Notes: generated by a model from the letters alone, not told the origin. A DNA stretch of 64,000 nucleotides from Arsenicibacter rosenii (GCF_001870735.1 NZ_MORL01000012.1:93908-157907), one strand, 5' to 3'. Positions 9,175-18,504 are shown, counted from the stretch's first letter. A program made the numbers and translations.

Positions 9175-10356
9175 TCATTGTACCGTGGTCAGCTTCTCAT
9201 CAGCCTGATTCCGGATGATCTCAGACGCCGACGGCGTAACCGCCATCAGACTGTCCGGGGGGAGCAGGCGGGGCGTAATCTGCATGCCGTCGCGGATGCT
9301 CTGGATACCTTCGTACACAATCCGGTCGCCGGGAGCAAGGCCTGACTGAACCAGATAATAGTGTGATAGCCGGCTTTTCGGGACAAAACTTTTCATTTTG
9401 ACCTTGTTGCTCTTATCCACTACGAAGACGTAATTCTTGTCCTGGATCTCAAAAACAGCTTTCTGCGGTACCAGAATGGCATTATCCACCTCATTGGCCA
9501 GGCGGATTTTGCCGGTAGCACCGTGTTTCAGCAGTTTTTCGGGGTTATCGAAACGGGCCCGGAACGCAATCGTACCCGAATTGCCTTCGAAAATGCTCTC
9601 CATCGTTTCAATCCGTCCTTTGTGGCCGTAGCGGGAATCATCCGCCAGCACCAGCTCGACCAGCTGGCCCTCGCCATGTGGTTTATTCTTATTCTTACGG
9701 ATGTATTCGAGGTATTCTTTTTCGGAGACATTGAAGTAGGCATAGACCTCGCGGATATCGGATACCGTCGTGAGCAGGGCCCCTTCTTCGATCAGACTAC
9801 CCATTTTGGAGGGAATCCGGTTAATGATGCCGTCGAACGGCGCACGGATACTAGCCTGTGACAGCCGGAGCGATGCATTGGCCTTCGCCGACTGCGCTTC
9901 GTCAATGGCGGCCTTGCCCGATTCCAGTTTGGATTTGGCCAGTTCAAGTTCGGAAGGGGAGACGACTTTCTTGTCGACCAGGAGTTTAACGCGGCCCAGT
10001 TCCACTTCGGCCGCTTTGGCAGCTGCCTCCGCACTTTTTAGCGCTGCCTCGGCTTTGGCCAGCTCGGTTTTATATTCAGCAGGGTTGATCTGAAACAGAA
10101 GCTGCCCTTTGCGGACAGCCATGCCTTCGTCAACAAATATTTTATCGAGAAAGCCCGATACCCGCGCTCTGATTTCGACATTGCGCGTGGCTTCGATATT
10201 GCCGACATATTCGCGGTGTAAGGTGGTCGATTGTTCAGCTAACTGAACGACGGGCAGAACCTGTTCGGTAGTTGCCTCGTTTTTTTTCTCTTCAGACGTA
10301 CAGGCAGAAAAGAAAGCTGCCAGTACCATTGAGGTTGTAACGACGTGTATTTTCAT
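9175..10356 (-). CDS. RND efflux periplasmic adaptor (AcrA/MexA-like) lipoprotein
   Basis: A 393-residue adaptor. The signal peptide ends in a lipobox (AAFFSACTS), so it is probably anchored by a lipid. Next come a barrel-sandwich half (GNIEATRNVEIRARVSGFLDKIFVDEGMAVRKGQLLF), an Ala/Lys-rich coiled-coil hairpin (about 85-160), the second lipoyl half (IRAPFDGIINRI) and the beta-barrel and membrane-proximal domains. It links the pump to the outer-membrane channel. First gene of the three-gene operon; 271 gene-free bases separate it from the small exported protein gene upstream. Confidence 0.95.
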   Translation of the reverse strand: MKIHVVTTSMVLAAFFSACTSEEKKNEATTEQVLPVVQLAEQSTTLHREYVGNIEATRNVEIRARVSGFLDKIFVDEGMAVRKGQLLFQINPAEYKTELAKAEAALKSAEAAAKAAEVELGRVKLLVDKKVVSPSELELAKSKLESGKAAIDEAQSAKANASLRLSQASIRAPFDGIINRIPSKMGSLIEEGALLTTVSDIREVYAYFNVSEKEYLEYIRKNKNKPHGEGQLVELVLADDSRYGHKGRIETMESIFEGNSGTIAFRARFDNPEKLLKHGATGKIRLANEVDNAILVPQKAVFEIQDKNYVFVVDKSNKVKMKSFVPKSRLSHYYLVQSGLAPGDRIVYEGIQSIRDGMQITPRLLPPDSLMAVTPSASEIIRNQADEKLTTVQ

Positions 10357-10627
10357 AACTCTGGTTATAGATTCTGACTAACAGATTTGGAATGGCATAC
10401 CATAGGCGGTCTGGTCAGTGCATGTGCATGACCTGCCTGGTGGTGCCTTACGTCGAAGCGTCTGCGGGAAAGCATTGGACAGGGCAATGCCTACCGGCTA
10501 CGTTCGCCGACGTATTGCATTTGAATGCTGATAAGACCGAAAGGTGCTGATAACCGCGTTGTTAATGGCCGTCAATCGTCCATACAACAGAATGAGCCTG
10601 ACCACGAGGGCAGGTCACGTCACGGTA

Positions 10628-11041
10628 TCATGCATTCAGGCAAAAAGGCCTGGGTGGCATCGGGATAATATCCCGCGCACGGGTCAAAACCCGGGGTGGT
10701 GGTAGTTGTACAAATCTATGCGTTGGTAACTGCCTGATTGTAGGGCAGAACACAACCCCAACGACAGGATAGAAGAAAAAGTCCTGTTCCAGCTGGGTCA
10801 CATCATAATCATCTTCGGCGTCGTCGTGCTCGGGGAAGGCATCGGTAAAGCCCAGCCATTCTTCGAGTACCAGTTCGCCTAAGCTCTCTATTTCATTTAC
10901 GGATAAGTCTTCCCGTAACACGCCCATTGTACCATTGGGTGTGTTATAATCCGGTGCATCGATACTGACATTAATGACATGCAAAGCCATTAACAAACAG
11001 AAAATCTGACGCAGAAGTATACTTTTTTTCCGTTTTTCCAT
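10628..11041 (-). CDS. Small exported hypothetical protein
   Basis: A 137-residue protein I cannot assign to a named family. It has a basic N-terminus (MEKRKKS) and a hydrophobic stretch (residues 8-25) that looks like a signal peptide or anchor. A short NVSIDAPD motif, an acidic middle (EHDDAEDDYD) and a Pro/Arg-rich end follow. It lies upstream of the efflux operon on the same strand, 271 bases away, so it may be co-regulated with it; this is inference from position. On the minus strand a TAnnTTTG-like box sits at 11055-11062, too close to the start codon to be convincing alone. Confidence 0.6.
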   Translation of the reverse strand: MEKRKKSILLRQIFCLLMALHVINVSIDAPDYNTPNGTMGVLREDLSVNEIESLGELVLEEWLGFTDAFPEHDDAEDDYDVTQLEQDFFFYPVVGVVFCPTIRQLPTHRFVQLPPPRVLTRARDIIPMPPRPFCLNA

Positions 11042-11226
11042 AGGAGCATCCTAACAAATATAAGCCTATAATAATACGGAATGTAAAAAAGCGTCTATTG
11101 GGGCCCATTTTCTATAATAAATATTGTTTTCTCATAAAAGGTTTCAATTTTTTTTAATTTAAATTTAATCATCATGTGTGTCTGCACGGTCATTCAGGGG
11201 GTAATCCGGTGCAAATGTCAATAGAC

Positions 11227-11275
11227 ACAAAATAATGAAAGCCGGAATGTTTAGTCCCGGCTTTCATTATTTTGT
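11227..11275 (-). terminator. Perfect 19-bp hairpin downstream of the GtrA gene
   Basis: Bases 11227-11245 pair perfectly with 11257-11275 around an 11-base loop. The stem carries a G/C-rich top (GAAAGCCGG) and an A/T-rich base (ACAAAATAAT), as in intrinsic terminators that work in both directions. It lies 63 bases after the GtrA stop on the minus strand and upstream of the small exported protein gene. Confidence 0.75.
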
Positions 11276-11293
11276 AAAAAATCTTACGCACAC

Positions 11294-11338
11294 GAGACGC
11301 AAAATTTTGCGCACATGAGACGCAAGATATTGCGTCTC
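11294..11338. repeat. Cluster of GAGACGCAA palindromic repeats
   Basis: GAGACGCAA at 11317-11325 pairs with TTGCGTCTC at 11330-11338 around GATA. Another GAGACGCAA at 11294-11302 lies in a GCAAAATTTTGC palindrome (11299-11310). The right arm reaches into the GtrA stop codon. This looks like a dispersed intergenic palindrome family rather than a gene part; copy number elsewhere cannot be judged from this window. Confidence 0.7.
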
Positions 11339-11829
11339 TACAGGCCTAGTAACCGCTTCAGCCGGTCGTAGAAACCGGTGTTCCGGAAGGTAAAGGTTTT
11401 ATGCAGGATATAGTTGCTGACAAAACTCATGCCCATGCCGGAGATGTGGCCGAGAAGCTTGTTGATATGAACTTCTTTAACAGAATAAGGGATGGTATAG
11501 GTGTCGACCGGTAAGATGTTGGTAAGAATCATTCGGGCGAGGGCTGAACCGTAAACGGTAATTAAACCCGACACAATCGATACCAGTGTGTATTTCACCA
11601 TTTCGCGCCGGGTTTTGCTGGAGTTCTTGGCGTTAAAGGCAAATAATTTGGTCAGTACGAAGCCGATGAAGAAGGAAGAGACATAGCCGACGGCCAGAGC
11701 ACGCTCATATTCGAGCTGAAACCATTCCTGTAAAAGGCTCCCGATGAGAAGTTGTAGTAAAGCGCCGATGCCGGCAACAATAAAGTAAGCAAGTATATCT
11801 TTTCGGTTAAAAACTTCCTGTGATTTCAT
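11338..11829 (-). CDS. GtrA-like membrane protein
   Basis: About 163 residues with four membrane segments, the size and layout of GtrA family proteins. These are thought to help move polyprenyl-linked sugars across the inner membrane or serve cell-wall glycosylation. Visible features are an AYFIVAGIGALLQLLIG first helix, a FFIGFVLTKLFAF second helix followed by a basic loop, and SNYILHKTFTFRN near the end, the usual GtrA terminal motif. The start was placed at MKSQEVFN because the preceding 15 codons look like untranslated leader. No glycosyltransferase is adjacent, so the substrate is open. Confidence 0.8.
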   Translation of the reverse strand: MKSQEVFNRKDILAYFIVAGIGALLQLLIGSLLQEWFQLEYERALAVGYVSSFFIGFVLTKLFAFNAKNSSKTRREMVKYTLVSIVSGLITVYGSALARMILTNILPVDTYTIPYSVKEVHINKLLGHISGMGMSFVSNYILHKTFTFRNTGFYDRLKRLLGL

Positions 11830-11941
11830 GTAAGAATGATAACAAAAAGTCGGCAAGTTAGCCGACTCTGTCATAAATCCCGGAATTTTGCGGATGAAAT
11901 TATTGAATGTTTGAGCGTAGGGTATACGCCGGAAACAGCCA

Positions 11942-13246
11942 TTAATGGGTATTCAACGTACTATAACTCTGACTTTTAGTTGCTTGTGTAACAAAGTTGT
12001 CCGGTGTAATGCCTTTTCTGACAAACCAGGCCGTAACGAGGGTTGACAGGACAAAATAGCCCGCAATCAGGTAAAGGCCCTGCGGGAAATAGTGATTGAG
12101 GCCGAACCAGTCTCCCGTACTGAACAAGAGATAGCTGCCAAATGCATTCTTCAGGATCTCCCAGCCCAGTGCGTTCGGGTTGTGGTCCATTAATTCGGTA
12201 TAAGCATAGACCGTGAGGAAGATAAACCCGCCGTACAGGAAAATTCCGGGTACTTTTATCGTACCCAGATGCCCGAAAAAGTACATCAGAAACAGCAGTG
12301 TGATGCCGAACTGAATCCATGACCAGACTTTCAGGGCGCCGGAGCTCTTCGACTCGTACTTTACATAGCCGTATAAATCATCAATTTTCTCAACCGGATA
12401 GGTATCGGCTACATCGGCCGGTCGCCAGCCGGTCGGCATAAACCAGATCCGGAACTTGTCGCGGGTGTTTTGGGTACGCCATGCGTCTTTTGCCAGCAGC
12501 CACAAGTGCTGAAAATTGATTTTAACCGGATTCCAGGTGTTCGACGGGCGGGTAATGCCATAGACCGGCGGAACGTCGCGCAATTCTTCCTGAAATGTTC
12601 CGAAGAGCTTGTCCCAGAAAATGAATATCTGCGAGTGATTCCGGTCGAGATATTCCGGATTTATCGCATGGTGCACGCGGTGATGGGACGGGGTCACGAG
12701 AATTTTTTCCAGAAAGCCCATGCGGTCGATGTGCTGCGTGTGGTACCAGAACTGCGCAAAGAGGTGTAACGGGGCTACAATGCTGATAACCTGTGCCGGA
12801 ACCCCCAGCACAGCCGCCGGTAACAGGAAAAACGTAAACAGGTTAACAAAAGACGAAATACTTTGCCGGAGCGCACAAGCCAGATTAAAGTCTTCGGAGC
12901 TATGGTGGATTGCGTGCTTGTTCCAGAAAAAGTTGATCTGATGCGCAATGCGGTGCACCCAGTACCCCTGAAAGTCCAGCACAAAAAAGGCGATCAGGTA
13001 GGTCCAGATAGTTGCCTTAATGTCGAACACTGCCAGATGATCGACCATCCAGGTATAGGTCAGCAGCGAAATGCTCAGTCCCAGTACATCTTTTGTGACG
13101 TTGGTAACCCCCGAACTCATGCTCGAAATCATGTCCATGGTGCGGTAAGTATCCTTGCCGCGCCAGCGTCCATACCACATTTCGGCCAGTACGGCCACCA
13201 GAAAGATGGGCATCGCAATCAAAAGCACCTGTCCGTATAGTTCCAT
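11942..13246 (-). CDS. Sterol desaturase / fatty acid hydroxylase family membrane enzyme (alkylglycerol monooxygenase-like)
   Basis: A 434-residue polytopic membrane protein with the di-iron histidine clusters of the fatty-acid hydroxylase superfamily: HRIAH (residues 98-102), H-x2-HH (111-115) and HHRVHH (188-193). The length, the PSHHRVHHAINPEYLDRNHSQ segment and the FWDKLFGTFQEE region resemble bacterial relatives of alkylglycerol monooxygenase (TMEM195). Additional helices occupy the C-terminal 130 residues. The expected reaction is O2-dependent hydroxylation of a lipid chain or ether bond, with the substrate unproven. It is 112 bases upstream of the GtrA gene and 47 bases downstream of the isomerase gene, all on the minus strand. 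Confidence 0.85.
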   Translation of the reverse strand: MELYGQVLLIAMPIFLVAVLAEMWYGRWRGKDTYRTMDMISSMSSGVTNVTKDVLGLSISLLTYTWMVDHLAVFDIKATIWTYLIAFFVLDFQGYWVHRIAHQINFFWNKHAIHHSSEDFNLACALRQSISSFVNLFTFFLLPAAVLGVPAQVISIVAPLHLFAQFWYHTQHIDRMGFLEKILVTPSHHRVHHAINPEYLDRNHSQIFIFWDKLFGTFQEELRDVPPVYGITRPSNTWNPVKINFQHLWLLAKDAWRTQNTRDKFRIWFMPTGWRPADVADTYPVEKIDDLYGYVKYESKSSGALKVWSWIQFGITLLFLMYFFGHLGTIKVPGIFLYGGFIFLTVYAYTELMDHNPNALGWEILKNAFGSYLLFSTGDWFGLNHYFPQGLYLIAGYFVLSTLVTAWFVRKGITPDNFVTQATKSQSYSTLNTH

Positions 13247-13293
13247 TTTAGTCTGTTGGTATTATTTCAGACAAAAATAGTGATTTTTCGGGG

Positions 13294-14220
13294 CTAGATA
13301 AAGTATTTACGGATGGCTTTGGGGTAGTCAGGTATAGCCAGTTCGGGTTCGGCAATCTCCGGATGCCACATTTTTTCCCATTCGAAACTGTAAAAACCGG
13401 TATAGCCATCGTTGCGGAGGGCTGTAATCGCCTCCTGCAAAGGTGCATCGCCCTGGCCTAACAGAACGTATTGGTGCGTGTTACCCGTTACGCGTGCGTC
13501 TTTGACATGGACGTGCCGGATGTATTTTTTGAGCGTTTTATGCACCGCTGCGGGGGCCTCTCTGCCCTCCACCCACATATTGAAAATATCCCAGATCAGC
13601 CCGACGTTAGGGTGTTCGGCCTGGCCCATAATACGGGTCAGGTAGTTGGTGGTGACCAGTTCGCCATGCGATTCGAGGAGCACCTGTACCTTGCTGCCTT
13701 TGGCGTGATTACCCAGTTCAAGCAGCCCCTGACTGATAAGGCCAAGCGTTTTCTCCCGGTCCTGATCCTTGGGCAGGCTATCCGGAAACACCCGCACAAA
13801 CGGGCAGTCGAGCTGCTGAGCCATATCAATAAACCGGCGGGCTTCGTCCAGGTTTTTCTGCCGTTTGGCCGGGTCGGCGTGGTGCATCTGGGCCGACGAG
13901 CCAAGGTCGCAGACGCTCAGCTTCCGGTCTCTGAACCGGCGCAGCGTAGCCGACAATGCGGCCGGACTGCTGAATTCAGGGCGTTTGCTCAGATCGAGCT
14001 CGCCTTCCAGTCCCCGGATTTCTACGGCGTCGTAGCCACTGTCGGCCGCCGTTTTCAGGATGGTATCGAGCGACCATTTCGGGCAGCCCAGCGTCGAAAA
14101 AGCCAGCCGGGGGGTAGCCAATGGTGCAGGCCGCGCCAGCGATAGGGTAGGGCCGCTTTGCAGGGCCGCGGCTCCTGCCAGTCCCAGTGTTGTCTGGAGA
14201 AAATGTCGCCGTGAATGCAT
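13294..14220 (-). CDS. Sugar phosphate isomerase/epimerase-like TIM-barrel protein, exported
   Basis: A 308-residue xylose-isomerase-like TIM barrel (AP endonuclease 2 family). The N-terminus MHSRRHFLQTTLGLAGAAAL resembles a Tat signal, with SRRHFLQ in place of the full SRRxFLK, suggesting export of a folded, metal-bound protein. Barrel landmarks include GYDAVEIRGLEGELDL, VLLESHGELV (metal Glu and His), LIWDIFNMW, IRHVHVKDARV and FYSFEWEKMWHPEIAEPELAI. Relatives act on sugars or inositols and are often coded beside GMC or Gfo/Idh oxidoreductases. Here a GMC oxidoreductase gene ends 25 bases upstream, so both probably serve one periplasmic sugar-conversion pathway. Confidence 0.85.
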   Translation of the reverse strand: MHSRRHFLQTTLGLAGAAALQSGPTLSLARPAPLATPRLAFSTLGCPKWSLDTILKTAADSGYDAVEIRGLEGELDLSKRPEFSSPAALSATLRRFRDRKLSVCDLGSSAQMHHADPAKRQKNLDEARRFIDMAQQLDCPFVRVFPDSLPKDQDREKTLGLISQGLLELGNHAKGSKVQVLLESHGELVTTNYLTRIMGQAEHPNVGLIWDIFNMWVEGREAPAAVHKTLKKYIRHVHVKDARVTGNTHQYVLLGQGDAPLQEAITALRNDGYTGFYSFEWEKMWHPEIAEPELAIPDYPKAIRKYFI

Positions 14221-14245
14221 AAGGAGTTGATCGTTTTTGATCGTT

Positions 14246-15973
14246 TTAAAGTTTACCGGATTTCAGTTGTTTCACGGCATAATGAGCGGCCCGCGCCGTG
14301 AGGGCCATGTAGGTCAGTGACGGATTCTGCGTAGAGGTGGAGGTCATGCAGGCCCCGTCGGTGACAAACACATTCGGACAGGCATGGAGCTGGTTCCAGC
14401 GGTTCAGCATGGACGTTTTCGGATCATGCCCCATCCGGACACCACCCATTTCGTGATTTTCGTTGCCGGGCCTGCGCTGCGTATCGACCGTCCGGATGTT
14501 GGTAAAGCCGGCTTTGGTGTACATCTCCGTAAACTGCTCAAAAAAGTCGTTCAGGATTTTTTCGTCGTTATCGTCATACGCTACATGGACCCGTAGCTGT
14601 GGCATCCCGAACGGATCTGTCAAAGTACTGTCGGTGTAAACGCGGTTAGTGGCCTTCGGAATGGTTTCGGCCATCATGTTAGAGCCGATGTTCCAGCCGT
14701 TCCACGACCGTTTGTTCAGGTTTTCCTTCAACGTTTCGCCCCAGCCCGACTGATCCCGTCTGGCCGGCCGGTCGGCGGAAAACGTAGCGGCATAGCCCCG
14801 CAGAAACCCGGATGCCGGACCGCTCGTTTCCTGCTTGTGGAGATTCCGGAAGCGGGGAATGTAACAGCTGTTCGGGCGTTGCCCGTCGGTTGCCGAGTCG
14901 AGCTGCCCGTCATAGCTGGCGTAAATACGTCCGCGGTAACTGTGAAACGCCACAAAGCGGCCAAGTATGTCGTGGTCGTTGCCCAGCCCCGCCGGAAAGC
15001 GGTTCGAAGTAGAGTTCAGCAGAATCAGACTGGTATTGAGGGCCGAAGCGTTTAGGAAAATAATTTTGGCATAGTATTCCGTCATGCCGAGGGTTCGGGC
15101 GTCAATCACCCGTACGCCGACGGCTTTTTTCTTTTGTTCGTTATAAATCACCGAATGCACTACCGAATGGGGTTGCAAGGTCAGATTGCCGGTGCGTTCG
15201 GCCCAGGGTAAGGTTGAGGAGTTGGTACTGTAATAGCCGCCATAGGGACATCCGCGCTCGCACAAGGTCCGGTGCTGACACTGTCCGCGGCCTTGCTGGC
15301 TGTGAATGGCGGCGGGCTTTGTCAGGTGTGCCGCCCGCCCCATGATAACAAAGCGGTCGGTATAGTTTCTGGCCACCTGATTCCGGAAATATTTCTCGAC
15401 GCACGACATTTCGTGGGGCGGCAGAAATTCGCCGTCGGGCAGATTGGGAAGGCCGTCTTTATTGCCGGTTATCCCCGCAAACCGTTCGACGTGGCTATAC
15501 CAGGGTGCGAGATCGGCATAGCGGATGGGCCAGTCAACGGCATAGCCGTCGCGGGCAGGCCCTTCAAAGTCAAAGTCACTCCAGCGCTGGGTCTGCCGCC
15601 CCCAAACCAGCGACCGGCCGCCCACCTGATAGAAATGAATCCAGTCGAAGGGCGTCTCCTGTATGTAAGGGTGTGTACTGTCTTTAGCGTAGAAATGAAT
15701 CGTATCTTCCCGGAAAGCGTAGTGGCGGCTGGCGATCGGGTACTCTTTTTTGATTAGCGCCGGAACTTCGGTCAGGTGCGGAAACTCCCATGGTGACTGC
15801 ATGGCCGTTGGGTAATCGGTGACGTGTTGTACAGGCCGCCCGCGTTCCAGCACCAGCGTTTTCAGTCCTTTTCCGGTTAATTCTTTGGCCGCCCAGCCCC
15901 CGCTGATACCGGTGCCCACCACGATGGCATCATAGGTGCGGTCTTTAACACTATCTAGATTCAAATAAGCCAT
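14246..15973 (-). CDS. GMC-family oxidoreductase, possible 3Fe-4S type
   Basis: A 575-residue FAD-dependent GMC oxidoreductase. The FAD fold is at the N-terminus (AIVVGTGISGGWAAKEL, then LVLERG). The C-terminal part has the HEMGGVRMG segment and NPSLTYMALTARAAHYA, carrying the likely catalytic His/Asn pair. A cysteine cluster C232-x5-C238-x3-C242 matches the spacing known for the 3Fe-4S cluster of FAD glucose dehydrogenase alpha subunits. No signal peptide is visible. The usual small hitch-hiker subunit and cytochrome genes are not adjacent; the exported isomerase gene is. The likely reaction is oxidation of a sugar or polyol, with the electron acceptor unknown. Confidence 0.9.
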   Translation of the reverse strand: MAYLNLDSVKDRTYDAIVVGTGISGGWAAKELTGKGLKTLVLERGRPVQHVTDYPTAMQSPWEFPHLTEVPALIKKEYPIASRHYAFREDTIHFYAKDSTHPYIQETPFDWIHFYQVGGRSLVWGRQTQRWSDFDFEGPARDGYAVDWPIRYADLAPWYSHVERFAGITGNKDGLPNLPDGEFLPPHEMSCVEKYFRNQVARNYTDRFVIMGRAAHLTKPAAIHSQQGRGQCQHRTLCERGCPYGGYYSTNSSTLPWAERTGNLTLQPHSVVHSVIYNEQKKKAVGVRVIDARTLGMTEYYAKIIFLNASALNTSLILLNSTSNRFPAGLGNDHDILGRFVAFHSYRGRIYASYDGQLDSATDGQRPNSCYIPRFRNLHKQETSGPASGFLRGYAATFSADRPARRDQSGWGETLKENLNKRSWNGWNIGSNMMAETIPKATNRVYTDSTLTDPFGMPQLRVHVAYDDNDEKILNDFFEQFTEMYTKAGFTNIRTVDTQRRPGNENHEMGGVRMGHDPKTSMLNRWNQLHACPNVFVTDGACMTSTSTQNPSLTYMALTARAAHYAVKQLKSGKL

Positions 15974-15976
15974 AGT

Positions 15977-16016
15977 CGGGTGATTGATCGTCTCTGGTAA
16001 AAGAATCCATCACCCG
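15977..16016. repeat. Inverted repeat between S41 peptidase and GMC genes
   Basis: CGGGTGAT (15977-15984) pairs with ATCACCCG (16009-16016) in the 51-base gap between the peptidase stop and the GMC start. It could be a weak terminator or an operator of the GMC-isomerase unit. No T-run supports termination on the minus strand. Confidence 0.35.
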
Positions 16017-16024
16017 AAAAATAA

Positions 16025-18301
16025 TCATGGCTTCGTACTGCCTGACTCGTTTATGATGTCAATGGCCTTCCGCATCAGCTCATCGTGGCCGCTGCGGATG
16101 CCCTCAATAGTCGGTTTAACCATCACATCCGGCACAATGCCGATACGTTGGGTTTCCCGGCCATCGGGATAATAAACGCCAATGCCCGAGATAGCCGTTG
16201 AAATAGCACCCGGCAGGTAGAACTGGGAGATATTACCGTCGGCACCGGCCGTCTGACTGCCAACAACTACTACATTGGGCGATGCCCGGAAGGCCATGGT
16301 GGTATATTCGGCGTTGCTCTGCGACAGTTCGTTCACCAGAATCACTACTTTCCCCGGAAAATGCGCTCCGCCTTTTTTACCCACATTGAGCGGAGAAGAC
16401 ATCATGAACAAGCCGGGGTTGGCAATGCTGCCATACGAAAACTTAACAAATGGGGTTGGTTTGTCAACGAAGTAATTGCCCAGCGTGAAAACAATAAAAT
16501 CAGCCGGGTAGCACCGCATATCGACAATAATGCCTTTTGCGTTGGCCGTCGCTTTCTGGATGGCCGGAACGTGGCTGTTTTTGATTCTGGCCGGGAAAAT
16601 CAGTCCGATAGACCCGGGCAACATCCGGAAGCTGGTATCGTGCGGGACGCTCATCCAGTCAAGATTCAGGTTCATCGGCAGTTCATTTCTGAGGTACCGC
16701 TTAACGGCTAATGTCATCGGCTTTCCGTCGCGGGTGATACTTACGTCGACCTCCGCTGAACTGCCGCGCAACAGGTCCTGTGCCATATTACGGAGCCGCG
16801 TCGGTTCGTTAGAGCCCTGATAATAAGGGAATTTTTGCTTTACCCAGTCAGCAATCGTCTGTTTATCAATGTGGGTAATTACATCGCCTGTCTTAAGACC
16901 GGATGCCGCTCCTTTTTCCGGATGGTAATACCCTGTTACAACCGCCTGATTGTCGACAAACCGTGCCTGTACCGGTGCGCGGTAAAGACCTTTCCATTTA
17001 TCCAGCGCAGGACTATTCCCCCAGATACCGGCATGGGAGTCCTGTACGCGGGCAATGAGGGCCATGGTGGCCAGCGTATAGGCTTCGGCGGTATTGGCCA
17101 TGGCAAACACGGGGATAAACTCATCCAAAACAGCAGGCCAGTCTTCTTTGATCAGGTGACGATAGGGGAAAAAATACTGAATAATATTCCAGTACCGGAA
17201 CAGGCTCAGCATCCGTAGCCCGCCATCGGTCGGGTTCATGCCCGGGTACGTATCTTCATGCTGAAACTGTGGATTCTGCACCCCGGGAACGAGCGATATG
17301 TAATAATTCCGTCCGCTGTTCCGGTGTTGATAAACCTCGTTTAACCGGAGACTCAGGGTTGGTGAAAACAGTTTATTGTCGTTGAGCCAGCGAAGGTCAG
17401 GGGTTAATACGACATCATCAATACGGCTGGTATCCGTGCCCTTGTCGGCAGGGAGAGGGCCGAGTTTATCGAGCCAGACAGTCAGTAGCTTGCTGCGTTC
17501 GTCGGCCGAGGCAGCCTCCAGTACAGACGGCAAAATCCGGAACAGTTCGTTGTCCCAGTTATAATCACCGGCAGCCACGGCCGGATGGTGGTATTTGAGA
17601 AAGCCCCAGACACGGCCCAGCACGGCCAGGTTGGCAATCTGCTGTTTGGTCGGCACGCCCAGACTGATGGTGGTTCCTTTCCGGAAAGCCGTATCCTGCA
17701 ACGCCTTCACCTGCCGTTCGGCGTTCAGTTTGATGGCCGACATATCCGCCCCGTCGACCTTGAGCGTCAGATTGTCGAACCAGACGGTGCCTTCGCCGGA
17801 GAGCAGGCCGCCAATGTAAATCTGCTCGCCGTCTTTGGGCAGTTTCAGCTTAATCGAATACAGTTTCCAGTCGGCGGTGCCTTTGATGTTCTGTTTCTGC
17901 ATGTTATCGAACTCCAGAACACCGCGGGTGCCGTCGATCCGCATCCAGAGTCCCGCATAACCGGTAACAAAGCTGGTTTTGATATAGCCGCTCAATTCAA
18001 TCTCCTTACCGCTGAAATTAGCCGGTATAACAAAGGAAAAGGCTTTAAACGACTGTGCTTTGGCATCAGGTGCCGACTGGAGCCGGAGCGAGTAGCTCCC
18101 TTCCTGACGCACTAATGAGTCAAGGTACATTTTATAGCCCTCGACCTCGCCGGAGCTCCATTCGGCGGGCAAACCGGTATTACCGGCTTTTCGTTCGAAA
18201 CCAAGGTTGGTCGGAAACTGAGCAAAAGTCCGGTTACCGGAAAGACAGCAGAAACAAAAAAGCAGGAGGTAACGCAAACGTGATAAAGGCATGTGGTGCA
18301 A
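16025..18301 (-). CDS. Secreted S41-family peptidase with N-terminal carbohydrate-binding-like domain
   Basis: A 758-residue exported protein. A signal peptide ends near SGNRTFAQ. Residues about 28-165 look like a galactose-binding/CBM jelly roll (FPTNLGFERKAGNTGLPAEW, ELSGYIKTSFVTGYAGLWMRIDG). An all-helical linker and a PDZ-like part (DVITHIDKQTIADWVKQKF) precede the S41 core. The probable nucleophile Ser is in VNELSQSNAEYTTMAF, followed by VVGSQTAGADGN. The Lys of C-terminal processing proteases (FGKG) is not present, so the active site is closer to the tricorn/S41B type. Start could be Met1 or Met4. Physiological substrate unknown; probably periplasmic or surface proteins. Confidence 0.85.
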   Translation of the reverse strand: MHHMPLSRLRYLLLFCFCCLSGNRTFAQFPTNLGFERKAGNTGLPAEWSSGEVEGYKMYLDSLVRQEGSYSLRLQSAPDAKAQSFKAFSFVIPANFSGKEIELSGYIKTSFVTGYAGLWMRIDGTRGVLEFDNMQKQNIKGTADWKLYSIKLKLPKDGEQIYIGGLLSGEGTVWFDNLTLKVDGADMSAIKLNAERQVKALQDTAFRKGTTISLGVPTKQQIANLAVLGRVWGFLKYHHPAVAAGDYNWDNELFRILPSVLEAASADERSKLLTVWLDKLGPLPADKGTDTSRIDDVVLTPDLRWLNDNKLFSPTLSLRLNEVYQHRNSGRNYYISLVPGVQNPQFQHEDTYPGMNPTDGGLRMLSLFRYWNIIQYFFPYRHLIKEDWPAVLDEFIPVFAMANTAEAYTLATMALIARVQDSHAGIWGNSPALDKWKGLYRAPVQARFVDNQAVVTGYYHPEKGAASGLKTGDVITHIDKQTIADWVKQKFPYYQGSNEPTRLRNMAQDLLRGSSAEVDVSITRDGKPMTLAVKRYLRNELPMNLNLDWMSVPHDTSFRMLPGSIGLIFPARIKNSHVPAIQKATANAKGIIVDMRCYPADFIVFTLGNYFVDKPTPFVKFSYGSIANPGLFMMSSPLNVGKKGGAHFPGKVVILVNELSQSNAEYTTMAFRASPNVVVVGSQTAGADGNISQFYLPGAISTAISGIGVYYPDGRETQRIGIVPDVMVKPTIEGIRSGHDELMRKAIDIINESGSTKP

Positions 18302-18504
18302 AACTGGTTTTGTTATATTGTGTGAAGATGCTACTTAACCCCGGAAGGGTTGTGATTGACGCTGTTAATTTAACGTTTCTTATGATTTGTCCGGGGCAGA
18401 AGCGGACAAACGGGGCTTCGGTTATTTTAATGGCTGCTGCGCTTTGCCAGGGTATTGGTAACCCATACATTTGTGGCTGTACATAACCTAACATCCTGTT
18501 ACCT

